NCBI GenBank assembly: GCA_017472375.1
Contig: JAFUQL010000189.1
Coordinates: 1-7,183 of the forward strand
Source: Oscillospiraceae bacterium
GTDB taxonomy: Bacteria; Bacillota; Clostridia; Oscillospirales; Ruminococcaceae
DNA length: 7,183 nt
Reading direction: 5' to 3'
A model generated the notes under the pieces. It did no database searches. It saw only the letters and a program-made list of their open reading frames with translations, and was not told the origin of the DNA. Positions within the stretch are counted from its first letter, which is position 1, and each line of letters opens with the position of its first letter. Positions 1 to 5,878 of this stretch are shown piece by piece. The position numbers were made by a program, and so were the translations under genes.

Positions 1-3000
1 CCGGCGATGTGACCAGCACCACCGGCAATACCGGCATCACCACCAACGTGGGCCATGTGGAGCTGGAGGGCAACGTCACCAGCGGCACCGACACCGCCAT
101 CGAGACCGGTGAGGGCAATGTGAGCATCGAGGGCGACACCGCCAGCGGCGCGAACACCACCATCACCACCGACACCGGCAGCGTGACCGTGACCGGCAAC
201 GTGACCAGCACCACCGGCAATACCGGCATCACCACCAACGTGGGCGATGTGGAGCTGGAGGGCGACATCACCAGCGGCACCGACACCGCCATCACCACCG
301 GCGAGGGCGATGTGACCATCACCGGCGACACCGCCAGCACCGGCAGCAACACCATCACCACCGGCACCGGCGAGGTGACCATCCCCGGCGACACCACCAG
401 CATCAACGGCAGCACGGCCATCGACACCGGCATCGGCGACGTGACCGTGAACGGCGATGTGAACGTGGGCACCGACGGCGGCGACACCGACTTTACCGTG
501 GACGCCGACACCGGCCACATCGAACTGAACGGCACCGTGCAGAACGTCAGCGGTGACATGAGCCTGACCACCGGCGACGGCGACATCCGCCAGAGCTGGG
601 CCGACGTGACCGGCGACGTGACCATGACCACCGGCAACGGCAGCATCACCACCGGCGATGTGCGCACCGGCGGCGACGTGATCATCGAGGCCGTGAACGG
701 CACCGTCACCGCGGGCCGCGTGGAGATCACCGACGCCTCTAAGGCGCTGGAGATCACCGCGGACGGCGACATCCTCGCCACCCCGCAGCACCTTGAGGAT
801 AAGCTGGGCCTCGGCACCACCGCCAACCTCAAGGCGCACACCATCCTGCTCACCTCCGCGGGCGGCAGCATCGGCACCGGGCCCAGCCCGCTGCGCATCC
901 ATACCACCGGCACCGCCGAGGGCTACCTGGATGACAGCAACGAGGGCTTCGTCCGCGCAGAGGCCACCGCCGCAGGCCAGGCCATCCACCTGACCGAAGC
1001 CGCCGAGGGCGGCGACCTGATGGTGGATCAGATCCTGACGGATCCGTACACCGGCCATGTGGAGCTGATCGTGGAGAACGGCCACCTGGTGGGCCGCATC
1101 GAGGGCACCGAGCCCAACGTGCAGGCCAACACCATCGAGCTGGTCAGCCTGAAGGGCGGCATCGGCCGCGACACCGTGCTGACCGACAGCGACACCGCCC
1201 ACGCCCTGCGCGTGGACACCGCTGAGACCGGCCGCGTCGACCTGTACGCGCAGGACGATGTCTGGCTGGCCGAGACCGAGGGCAACCTGCGGGTGGGCCA
1301 GATGCTCAGCCCCATGGGCGATCTGCATCTGTTCAGCCCCAAGGCCATCTGGGATTCCACCGACGGCAACGGCGAGGCCTGGACCCTGCCTGAGACCGTC
1401 ACCGGCATCGACGATGAGTACCTGCCCGAACACCGCAACATGGACGGCGAACAGGTCAACCTGAAGGCCGTCAACCTCTACCTGCACGCAGAGCGCGGCA
1501 TCGGCGCACAGGCCGAGCGGCTGAACCTGGTGGAATCCGGCTTCGTCTACGGCGAGACCACCTCCGGTGAGATCTGGCTGAACGAAGCCTGGGGCGACCT
1601 GGTCATCCAGCAGCTCAGCACCCACGATGACCTGCACCTGAGCGCACCCTACGGCAGCCTGTACGGCGTGAACAACTGGCGCACCGAGGAGGGCGACCGC
1701 GCCGACGGGACCATCGTTCTCATCCAGACCACCGGCCTGAAGGACAGCGACGTGACCCTGATCGGCCACGCCATGCACCTGGACGCCGCCCACAACGTGG
1801 GCGACCGCATGAGCGTGCTCTCCATCGCAAACTGCCACAACGGCGCACTGGTGGTCAACGCCGGCCAGCGCGTGTGGCTGGCACAGCCCAGAGGCGACAT
1901 GATCGTCCACACCATCAAGGCCGAGTACGAGATCGTGCTGCAGGCCCTCAGCGGCAGCATCCTCGGCTGGGATAAGTACTGGAGCGAGGACGACGTGAAC
2001 CTGGACGCCAGCGACATCACCCTGATCGCCGGCAAGAACATCGGCGGCGTGAACTACCCGGGCGAGGGCTACGACGAGGTCCTGTCCGTGAAGATGCGGC
2101 GCTTCGGTGAGACCGGCGGCCTGCGGGCCATCGCCGGCGGCGGCATCTCCATCTTCAGCGCGGGCGACCTGCCTGTGGATGTGATCCGCTCCGACAGCTG
2201 GTTCATGCGCATGTTCGCATGGCAGCTCCTCCGCGGCATCTACGAGAAGACCGAGACCAGCATCGAGCACGACAACATGACCGAGCTGGAGGACGCCTTC
2301 GACCGCGGTGACACCGACGCCTGCGTGGTGCAGGTGCTCGGCTACACCTACAAGATGATCCGCTGGGATACCTGGGACATCGGCAAGACCAGCGACGGCT
2401 CCACCCGGCTGTACGCCACCGGCAGCATCATTGACCAGCGCGTGATCCGCGGCAACAGCGGCGAGAGCCTGCAGCACATGATCACCACCGGCAGTGTGGG
2501 CAAGCTGGACGGCTACGCCAACCTGTACGCACCCTACGCTTACCTGGAGTCCGCCGGAGCCATCGGCACCGGCCGCGTGCCCTTCATGACCGCCGTGGAG
2601 AAGGCCCTGAGCTTCAGCGTGGACGGCAGCGCCTTCATCAAGCAGCGCTACCTCGACCTGAACATCGACCAGATCTGGGCACTGAACCACGTCACGCTGG
2701 ACAGCGACTTCCACCTCACCATGAACGGCACCAAGGTGCCCGCCCTCCTGGTCGGCAGCCTGCGGCCCGCCATCAACGGCGCGTACGTTGGCCTCACCCT
2801 GACCCTCATCTCCCGCCTGGGCGATGTGGGCAGCGCGGGCGCTCCCTTCCTGGCCGTCGCCCCCGAGACCATTCTGGACGTGTACGGCAGCGCATGGGTG
2901 GATCTGCTCACCGGCGGCGCCCTCAGCGGCACCGTGGGCGGCAGCGCCAATGTGACCAGCGGCGGCAGCCTGAAGCTGAACGGCCTGAGCGTGAAGGGCC

Positions 3001-3788
3001 ACGGCAGCCTGAACAGCGGCAGCATCAGCGGCAGCTATTCCGGCGGCAGCCTGAGCCTGAACGTGACCGGCGACGCCGCGCTGAGCCTGTGGCTGGCCGG
3101 CGCCCTCAGCGGCACCGTGAGCGGCAGCGCCACCCTGACCAGCGGCCGCGACCTGAACCTGCGCGACCGGACCGTGAAGGGCCTGGCCGAGCTGATCGTG
3201 AACGGCGCGCTGAACGGCAGCTTCACCGGCAGCGACCTGCTGCTGAACGTGACCGGCGACGCGGACCTGACCACCGGCATCGACCGGCTGGAAGGCACCA
3301 TCGGCGGCAGCATCACCCTGCACAACCTGCGCGACCTGCGCATCGGCGGCATCAGCGGCCGGTACAATGGCCTGACCGCAGGCGGCGATGTGAACATCAC
3401 CGTGGACGGCGTGCTCACCCTGCTGGAGCAGGTGCTGAGCCACGGCGGCACCGTGAACCTCCTCGCCGACGCCATCTACGACGCGGACGGCAACCCCCTG
3501 GACGAGCACGGCCAGCCCATCCCCGTGGATGAGCCGGACACCGAGCCCGAGCCCACCGCCACCCCCGAGCCCGAGCCTCTGCCTGAGGACAACACCGGCG
3601 CGCAGCCGCCCATCGGCGGCGCGGTGGCAGTTGGCGCCCTGCTGGCCCTGCTGCTGTGGGCCCTGCGCAAAAAGCGCAAGCCCGCAGCCAAGCAGACCAA
3701 GGCCGAACAGCCCAAAGCCGAACAGCCCAAGGCCGAACAGGCCGGGCAGAAAAAGGCCCAGGCCAAGAGCGGCCGCAAAAAGGGCTGA
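1..3788 (+). CDS. Giant repeat-rich beta-solenoid surface protein (adhesin-like), 5'-truncated by window edge
   Basis: The reading frame is open from the first base (first full codon at 3), so the true start and any signal peptide lie upstream; the GTG at 9 is internal to a repeat. Four zones are visible. Positions 3-~590 are Thr/Gly/Asp-rich ~21-residue rungs of the pattern GD-x-TS...I-T-x-x-G-x-V-x-I, typical of beta-solenoids. Positions ~600-2890 hold about seven divergent modules, each starting at a small-residue/Gly-Ile-Gly turn and continuing with alternating hydrophobic strands and GDL/GD-hydrophobic-L motifs; this resembles filamentous-haemagglutinin-type beta-helix proteins. Positions 2916-~3420 are Gly/Ser-rich 61-residue repeats. 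The C-terminus has a Pro/Glu linker (3522-3611), one hydrophobic helix (3612-3665) and a Lys/Arg-rich 40-residue tail (3666-3785). No catalytic motif was recognised. A surface adhesin or structural fibre, tethered by the C-terminal helix with its tail inside, is inferred from architecture. The specific family is unknown to me. Confidence 0.85.
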   Translation, partial: GDVTSTTGNTGITTNVGHVELEGNVTSGTDTAIETGEGNVSIEGDTASGANTTITTDTGSVTVTGNVTSTTGNTGITTNVGDVELEGDITSGTDTAITTGEGDVTITGDTASTGSNTITTGTGEVTIPGDTTSINGSTAIDTGIGDVTVNGDVNVGTDGGDTDFTVDADTGHIELNGTVQNVSGDMSLTTGDGDIRQSWADVTGDVTMTTGNGSITTGDVRTGGDVIIEAVNGTVTAGRVEITDASKALEITADGDILATPQHLEDKLGLGTTANLKAHTILLTSAGGSIGTGPSPLRIHTTGTAEGYLDDSNEGFVRAEATAAGQAIHLTEAAEGGDLMVDQILTDPYTGHVELIVENGHLVGRIEGTEPNVQANTIELVSLKGGIGRDTVLTDSDTAHALRVDTAETGRVDLYAQDDVWLAETEGNLRVGQMLSPMGDLHLFSPKAIWDSTDGNGEAWTLPETVTGIDDEYLPEHRNMDGEQVNLKAVNLYLHAERGIGAQAERLNLVESGFVYGETTSGEIWLNEAWGDLVIQQLSTHDDLHLSAPYGSLYGVNNWRTEEGDRADGTIVLIQTTGLKDSDVTLIGHAMHLDAAHNVGDRMSVLSIANCHNGALVVNAGQRVWLAQPRGDMIVHTIKAEYEIVLQALSGSILGWDKYWSEDDVNLDASDITLIAGKNIGGVNYPGEGYDEVLSVKMRRFGETGGLRAIAGGGISIFSAGDLPVDVIRSDSWFMRMFAWQLLRGIYEKTETSIEHDNMTELEDAFDRGDTDACVVQVLGYTYKMIRWDTWDIGKTSDGSTRLYATGSIIDQRVIRGNSGESLQHMITTGSVGKLDGYANLYAPYAYLESAGAIGTGRVPFMTAVEKALSFSVDGSAFIKQRYLDLNIDQIWALNHVTLDSDFHLTMNGTKVPALLVGSLRPAINGAYVGLTLTLISRLGDVGSAGAPFLAVAPETILDVYGSAWVDLLTGGALSGTVGGSANVTSGGSLKLNGLSVKGHGSLNSGSISGSYSGGSLSLNVTGDAALSLWLAGALSGTVSGSATLTSGRDLNLRDRTVKGLAELIVNGALNGSFTGSDLLLNVTGDADLTTGIDRLEGTIGGSITLHNLRDLRIGGISGRYNGLTAGGDVNITVDGVLTLLEQVLSHGGTVNLLADAIYDADGNPLDEHGQPIPVDEPDTEPEPTATPEPEPLPEDNTGAQPPIGGAVAVGALLALLLWALRKKRKPAAKQTKAEQPKAEQPKAEQAGQKKAQAKSGRKKG
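9..458 (+). repeat. 192-bp (64-aa) tandem repeat array, two copies plus a partial degenerate third
   Basis: Copy 1 is 9-200 and copy 2 is 201-392, an exact 192-bp period. The first ~110 bp of the two copies differ at only about ten bases, while the second halves have diverged in sequence but kept their length. Each 64-residue unit is itself three rungs of 22, 21 and 21 residues. A further rung of the same pattern follows at 393-458. The array very likely continues upstream of the window. Confidence 0.9.
855..2890 (+). repeat. Protein-level series of ~7 divergent long modules (81-113 aa) in the surface protein
   Basis: A hydrophobic-Gly turn, mostly preceded by Gly, Asn or Ala, recurs with its Ile/Val codon at 870, 1161, 1500, 1797, 2040, 2562 and 2826. 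Intervals are 97, 113, 99, 81, 174 and 88 codons. After each turn most modules repeat the order: Leu-rich strand, Gly-containing turn, V-x-L or I-x-L strand, an acidic/Gly stretch containing GDL or GDM, and an alternating strand ending near a Gly-Ser. DNA identity between modules is low, so this is an old duplication visible only in the protein pattern. The 174-codon interval probably holds one extra module's worth of sequence, including a helical insertion. Confidence 0.6.
2916..3281 (+). repeat. 183-bp (61-aa) Gly/Ser-rich tandem repeat, two copies plus a degenerate third
   Basis: Copy 1 (2916-3098) and copy 2 (3099-3281) both open with GALSGTV and share N/T-V/L-TSG, LNVTGDA and related motifs at identical offsets; the first ~35 bp are nearly identical in DNA. 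A weaker third unit (LEGTIGGSITL..., about 3282-3420) follows. The repeat is rich in Gly, Ser, Leu and Asn and lacks Cys, consistent with further solenoid or stalk-like structure next to the membrane anchor. Confidence 0.85.
3699..3740 (+). repeat. 15-bp microrepeat encoding KAEQP in the cytoplasmic tail
   Basis: Three consecutive units at 3699-3713, 3714-3728 and 3729-3740 encode KAEQP, KAEQP and KAEQ(A). Units 1 and 2 differ by a single synonymous base (AAG/AAA). The array lies in the positively charged tail after the membrane helix and keeps the reading frame whatever its copy number. Confidence 0.9.
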
Positions 3789-3826
3789 ACCCCGAACGCG
3801 CTGTGAAAAAGGCGTAAAATAACGCG

Positions 3827-3865
3827 AAAGAGGCCCCCGGAGAGACTTTCTCCGGGGGCCTCTTT
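3827..3865 (+). terminator. Strong intrinsic terminator after the surface-protein gene
   Basis: The left arm 3827-3843 and right arm 3849-3865 form a perfect 17-bp stem around a 5-nt loop (GACTT). The stem core is GGCCCCCGG/CCGGGGGCC, flanked by AAAGA and TCTTT, so it could work in both directions. It begins 39 bases after the TGA stop that ends at 3788. The T-tract is short (TCTTT) and is followed at once by the promoter of the next gene. Confidence 0.9.
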
Positions 3866-3866
3866 G

Positions 3867-3875
3867 TGGTATGAT
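3867..3875 (+). promoter_or_regulatory. Extended -10 promoter for the TPR gene
   Basis: TGG followed by TATGAT (3870-3875) is a TGn-extended -10 element matching 5 of 6 consensus bases. The position expected for a -35 (about 3847-3852, TTTCTC) is poor and falls inside the terminator hairpin, so recognition would depend on the extended -10. The predicted start near 3882 gives a leader of about 33 nt. It is the only good candidate between the terminator and the ATG. Confidence 0.65.
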
Positions 3876-3902
3876 AAAGGGGAAGATTTGCACGAAAAGC
3901 AC

Positions 3903-3909
3903 AGGGAGG
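3903..3909 (+). promoter_or_regulatory. Ribosome binding site fixing the start of the TPR gene
   Basis: AGGGAGG lies 5 bases before the ATG at 3915. It supports that ATG over the in-frame TTG at 3864, which sits in the terminator/promoter and has no ribosome site. Confidence 0.85.
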
Positions 3910-3914
3910 GCCCC

Positions 3915-5459
3915 ATGGAGCACACCGAGAACCGAACCGTTCAAACCGAAGCCGCCGCCCCCGCAGGCGTATTGGCGCAGCAGGTCGAGCAGGCCGCCCG
4001 GCCCGGCCGTTACCGGCTGTGGATGCGGGTGGGCGCGCTGCTGTGCGCCCTGCTGCTGCTGGGCACCACCATCCTGAGCGTGGCCAGCACCGCCAAGATC
4101 ACCGGCGACGCGGCCGATTCGGTGCGGGCCAGCCTGGCCTACCAGTACCTGACCCAGGGCCTGGAGTACCTGCAGATGGACCGCCCCCAGCAGGCGCTGG
4201 AGTACCTGCAGGCGGTGACCGACCTGTGGCCCTCCACCCCGGAGGCCTACACCGCCAAGGCGGCGGTGTACATCGCCACCGCCGAGAACGACAAGGCCAT
4301 TGAGAACCTGGAGCAGGCGGTGGCGCTGTACGGCGAGCTCGCCCCGGTGGACGTGCTGCTGCAGCTTGCCAGCCTGTATGTGCTGGAGGGGGACACGGCC
4401 ACCGCCATGCCCCTGCTGGACCGGGCGGTGGAGACCGACCCCGCCGAGCCCAACGGCTGGCTGCTGAAGGGCCAGCTGCTGTACGAACAGGGCAGCTACG
4501 CCGAGGCGGTGGACTGCTTTGACCGCTTTTTGGCCATCGAGCCGGACAACGCCACCGCGCTGGCCGTGCGTGCGGCCTGCCGCAGCGGCAGCGGTGACGA
4601 GGCGGGCGCCATGGAGGACCTGGTGCGCGCCGCCGAACTGGCCGAGGACGACCCGACCATCCGCACCGCGCTGGCGGAGGTGTACCTGAACCTGGGCGAC
4701 TTTGAGGGTGCCATCGGGGCCTACCGCCTGGCGGTGGAGGCCGACCCCGACGACCCGGAGCTGCGCCGCGCCCTGGCCAGCTGCCTGCTGTACACCGGCA
4801 ATACTGCCGAGGCGGCGGAGCTGTTTGAAGAGGTGTACGCCGGCATGACCGCCGGGGAGCAGGCCGCCGAGGACGGGCTGGTGGTGCAGTTCAGCCTGGC
4901 GGTGGCGCTGCTGCAGAACGGGGACCCCGCCGCCGCCCAGCCCCACTTTGAGGCGCTGCTGGAGGCGGGCTACGAGGTGACCACCGTGAAGACCCAGCTG
5001 GCCGAGTGCCACGCGGCGCTGGGTGACACCGAGCCGGCCTTTGCCCTGTGGGAGGAGCTGCTGGCCGGGGACGAGCTGGCCGACGCCGACCGCTCCTACA
5101 TCACCCTGAAGGCCGCCGCCACCGCGCTGGCGGAGGGGGACTCGAAGGGGTGCATCGACTATGCCACCCGCTGCCTGGAGGGCCCCCTGCCCGACCAGAG
5201 CGCCCGGCTGTACCGGGCCTCGGCCTACCTGGACACCGGCCGCTATTGGGAGGCGGTGGAGGACATGGACGCCCTGCTGGCCATCGCGCCGGACAACGCC
5301 CAGTACCACTACTACCGGGCGGTGGCCTGGCTGAACCTGGATGAGCTGGGCCAGGCCCGGGAGGACCTGGAGTTCTGCGCCGCCGCCCAGGACCAGCCCG
5401 ACGTGGCCGCCGCCGCCCAGGAGATCCTGGCGCAGATGGACGCCCTGCAGGCCGGCTGA
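3915..5459 (+). CDS. Membrane-anchored tetratricopeptide-repeat (TPR) protein, 514 aa
   Basis: Residues 1-35 are a polar N-terminus with Arg 29, 32, 34 and 38 around its end. Residues ~37-58 form one hydrophobic helix, and the rest (about 70-510) is a run of ~12 helical repeats of ~34 residues. Repeats with clear TPR signatures (W/Y/L at 4, G at 8, A at 20, P near 32) start near residues 73, 107, 145, 179, 213, 247, 281, 323, 356, 393, 429 and 463. The positive-inside rule suggests an N-in signal anchor with the TPR domain outside the membrane. There is no lipobox (the Cys at 44 follows A-L-L) and no enzyme motif. TPR arrays are protein-binding scaffolds; partners cannot be read from the sequence. 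The protein is strongly acidic. It is probably transcribed alone, between its own promoter (3867-3875) and the terminator at 5513-5545. Confidence 0.9.
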   Translation: MEHTENRTVQTEAAAPAGVLAQQVEQAARPGRYRLWMRVGALLCALLLLGTTILSVASTAKITGDAADSVRASLAYQYLTQGLEYLQMDRPQQALEYLQAVTDLWPSTPEAYTAKAAVYIATAENDKAIENLEQAVALYGELAPVDVLLQLASLYVLEGDTATAMPLLDRAVETDPAEPNGWLLKGQLLYEQGSYAEAVDCFDRFLAIEPDNATALAVRAACRSGSGDEAGAMEDLVRAAELAEDDPTIRTALAEVYLNLGDFEGAIGAYRLAVEADPDDPELRRALASCLLYTGNTAEAAELFEEVYAGMTAGEQAAEDGLVVQFSLAVALLQNGDPAAAQPHFEALLEAGYEVTTVKTQLAECHAALGDTEPAFALWEELLAGDELADADRSYITLKAAATALAEGDSKGCIDYATRCLEGPLPDQSARLYRASAYLDTGRYWEAVEDMDALLAIAPDNAQYHYYRAVAWLNLDELGQAREDLEFCAAAQDQPDVAAAAQEILAQMDALQAG

Positions 5460-5512
5460 GCCGCCCGCTGAGAGCGGTGAGCCGGAGGCCCCGGCTGTGA
5501 ACAGAATATGAG

Positions 5513-5545
5513 AGCGAACGCCCGGCCGGGCGTTCGCTTTTTTTT
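5513..5545 (+). terminator. Strong intrinsic terminator after the TPR gene
   Basis: A perfect palindrome at 5513-5538 (13-bp arms AGCGAACGCCCGG and its complement, effectively a 4-nt GGCC loop) runs into eight T residues at 5538-5545. It ends 86 bases after the stop codon. Two small GC hairpins precede it (5465-5477 and 5480-5496). The lack of a matching A-tract upstream makes it mainly a + strand terminator. Confidence 0.93.
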
Positions 5546-5551
5546 GCCCAA

Positions 5552-5571
5552 GGGGCAGGGGAGGGGCCGGG
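5552..5571 (+). other. Canonical G-quadruplex motif in the intergenic region
   Basis: Four G-runs (5552-5555, 5558-5561, 5563-5566, 5569-5571) are separated by loops of 2, 1 and 2 bases on the + strand. This fits the standard G3+N1-7 rule. It lies 6 bases past the terminator T-tract and about 160 bases upstream of the next promoter. A looser set of G-runs at 5590-5624 has one 9-base loop and fits only a relaxed rule. Confidence 0.6.
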
Positions 5572-5605
5572 CGCGGCGCGGTGTTTCGCGGGTTTTTGGG
5601 GTGAG

Positions 5606-5626
5606 GTTTCGGGGAAGTTTCGGGAA
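5606..5626 (+). repeat. Short tandem repeat GTTTCGGGGAA / GTTTCGGGAA
   Basis: Two adjoining copies at 5606-5616 and 5617-5626 differ by one G. A third GTTTCG core occurs at 5583-5588. They lie ~105 bases upstream of the -35 element of the secreted starch-binding gene. They could be a protein-binding site or a simple duplication; nothing in the sequence decides. Confidence 0.55.
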
Positions 5627-5730
5627 CAGCCCAAAGAGGCCCGGCCCGGTGCGCCGGCAGAAATTGCGGCGATGCAACGCAAGTTGGCAAAATGCCGGGA
5701 AAGCAAACATTAATTTGTGATAATCGTGAA

Positions 5731-5760
5731 TTGAAGCCGGGCCACCCCGAAGATTATACT
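5731..5760 (+). promoter_or_regulatory. -35/-10 promoter for the secreted starch-binding gene
   Basis: TTGAAG (5731-5736) and TATACT (5755-5760) are separated by 18 bases, matching housekeeping consensus at 4/6 and 5/6. They sit in a locally AT-richer patch (about 5700-5785) inside GC-rich DNA. The predicted start near 5767 leaves a leader of ~110 nt. A second possible -10, GATAAT at 5719-5724 with an upstream TGT, has no suitably spaced -35. Confidence 0.65.
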
Positions 5761-5766
5761 AGGATA

Positions 5767-5856
5767 AGAAGCGAAACTTTTCGAAAACCCCACCGTGGCC
5801 GCGGCCGGGGCGTGAAAAGGTGCGCGCCTCCCCACAGAAGCGAACACAAGAAGCGA
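5767..5856 (+). repeat. Three AGAAGCGA copies in the 5' leader
   Basis: The octamer occurs at 5767-5774, 5836-5843 and 5849-5856, from the predicted transcription start to 23 bases before the ATG. The AAGCG core resembles half of the cre/LacI-family operator, but the second halves match poorly. A GGCCGCGGCC palindrome (5797-5806) lies between copies 1 and 2. A regulatory role is possible but unproven. Confidence 0.45.
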
Positions 5857-5868
5857 TCAAAGAAAGGC

Positions 5869-5873
5869 AGGAA
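5869..5873 (+). promoter_or_regulatory. Ribosome binding site of the starch-binding gene
   Basis: AGGAA ends 5 bases before the ATG at 5879. A second purine block, AGAAAGG (5861-5867), lies just upstream. Together with the signal peptide that follows, this fixes the start. Confidence 0.75.
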
Positions 5874-5878
5874 TCCCC

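Noticed and set aside
9..392. Possible CRISPR-like array
   Set aside because: The 192-bp repeats are in frame, codon-structured and translated as regular 21-22-residue rungs; there are no short direct repeats with unique spacers.
2894..3532. 212-codon + strand frame rich in Arg/Gln/Pro inside the surface-protein gene
   Set aside because: Shadow frame of the 183-bp repeats and their regular codon use; no start signals.
3864..3914. TTG start giving a 17-residue longer TPR protein
   Set aside because: The TTG overlaps the terminator arm and lies before the predicted transcription start, and the strong ribosome site is correctly spaced only for the ATG at 3915.
3476..3925. 149-codon - strand frame crossing the gene end and terminator
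   Set aside because: It is antisense to the Pro/Glu linker, membrane helix and terminator; the Ser/Gly repeats in its product mirror the opposite-strand codons.
4038..4050. Lipobox in the TPR protein (Cys 44)
   Set aside because: The residues before the Cys are A-L-L rather than L-A/S-G/A, and the Cys lies early in the hydrophobic core, so a signal anchor fits better.
5508..5720. 70-codon + strand frame spanning the second terminator
   Set aside because: It would have to be read through a strong hairpin and T-tract and has no ribosome site; composition is typical of untranslated GC-rich DNA.
5719..5724. GATAAT as the main -10 element for the starch-binding gene
   Set aside because: The nearest TTG-type -35 (TTGGCA at 5684-5689) is 29 bases away, too far; the TTGAAG/TATACT pair downstream has better spacing.
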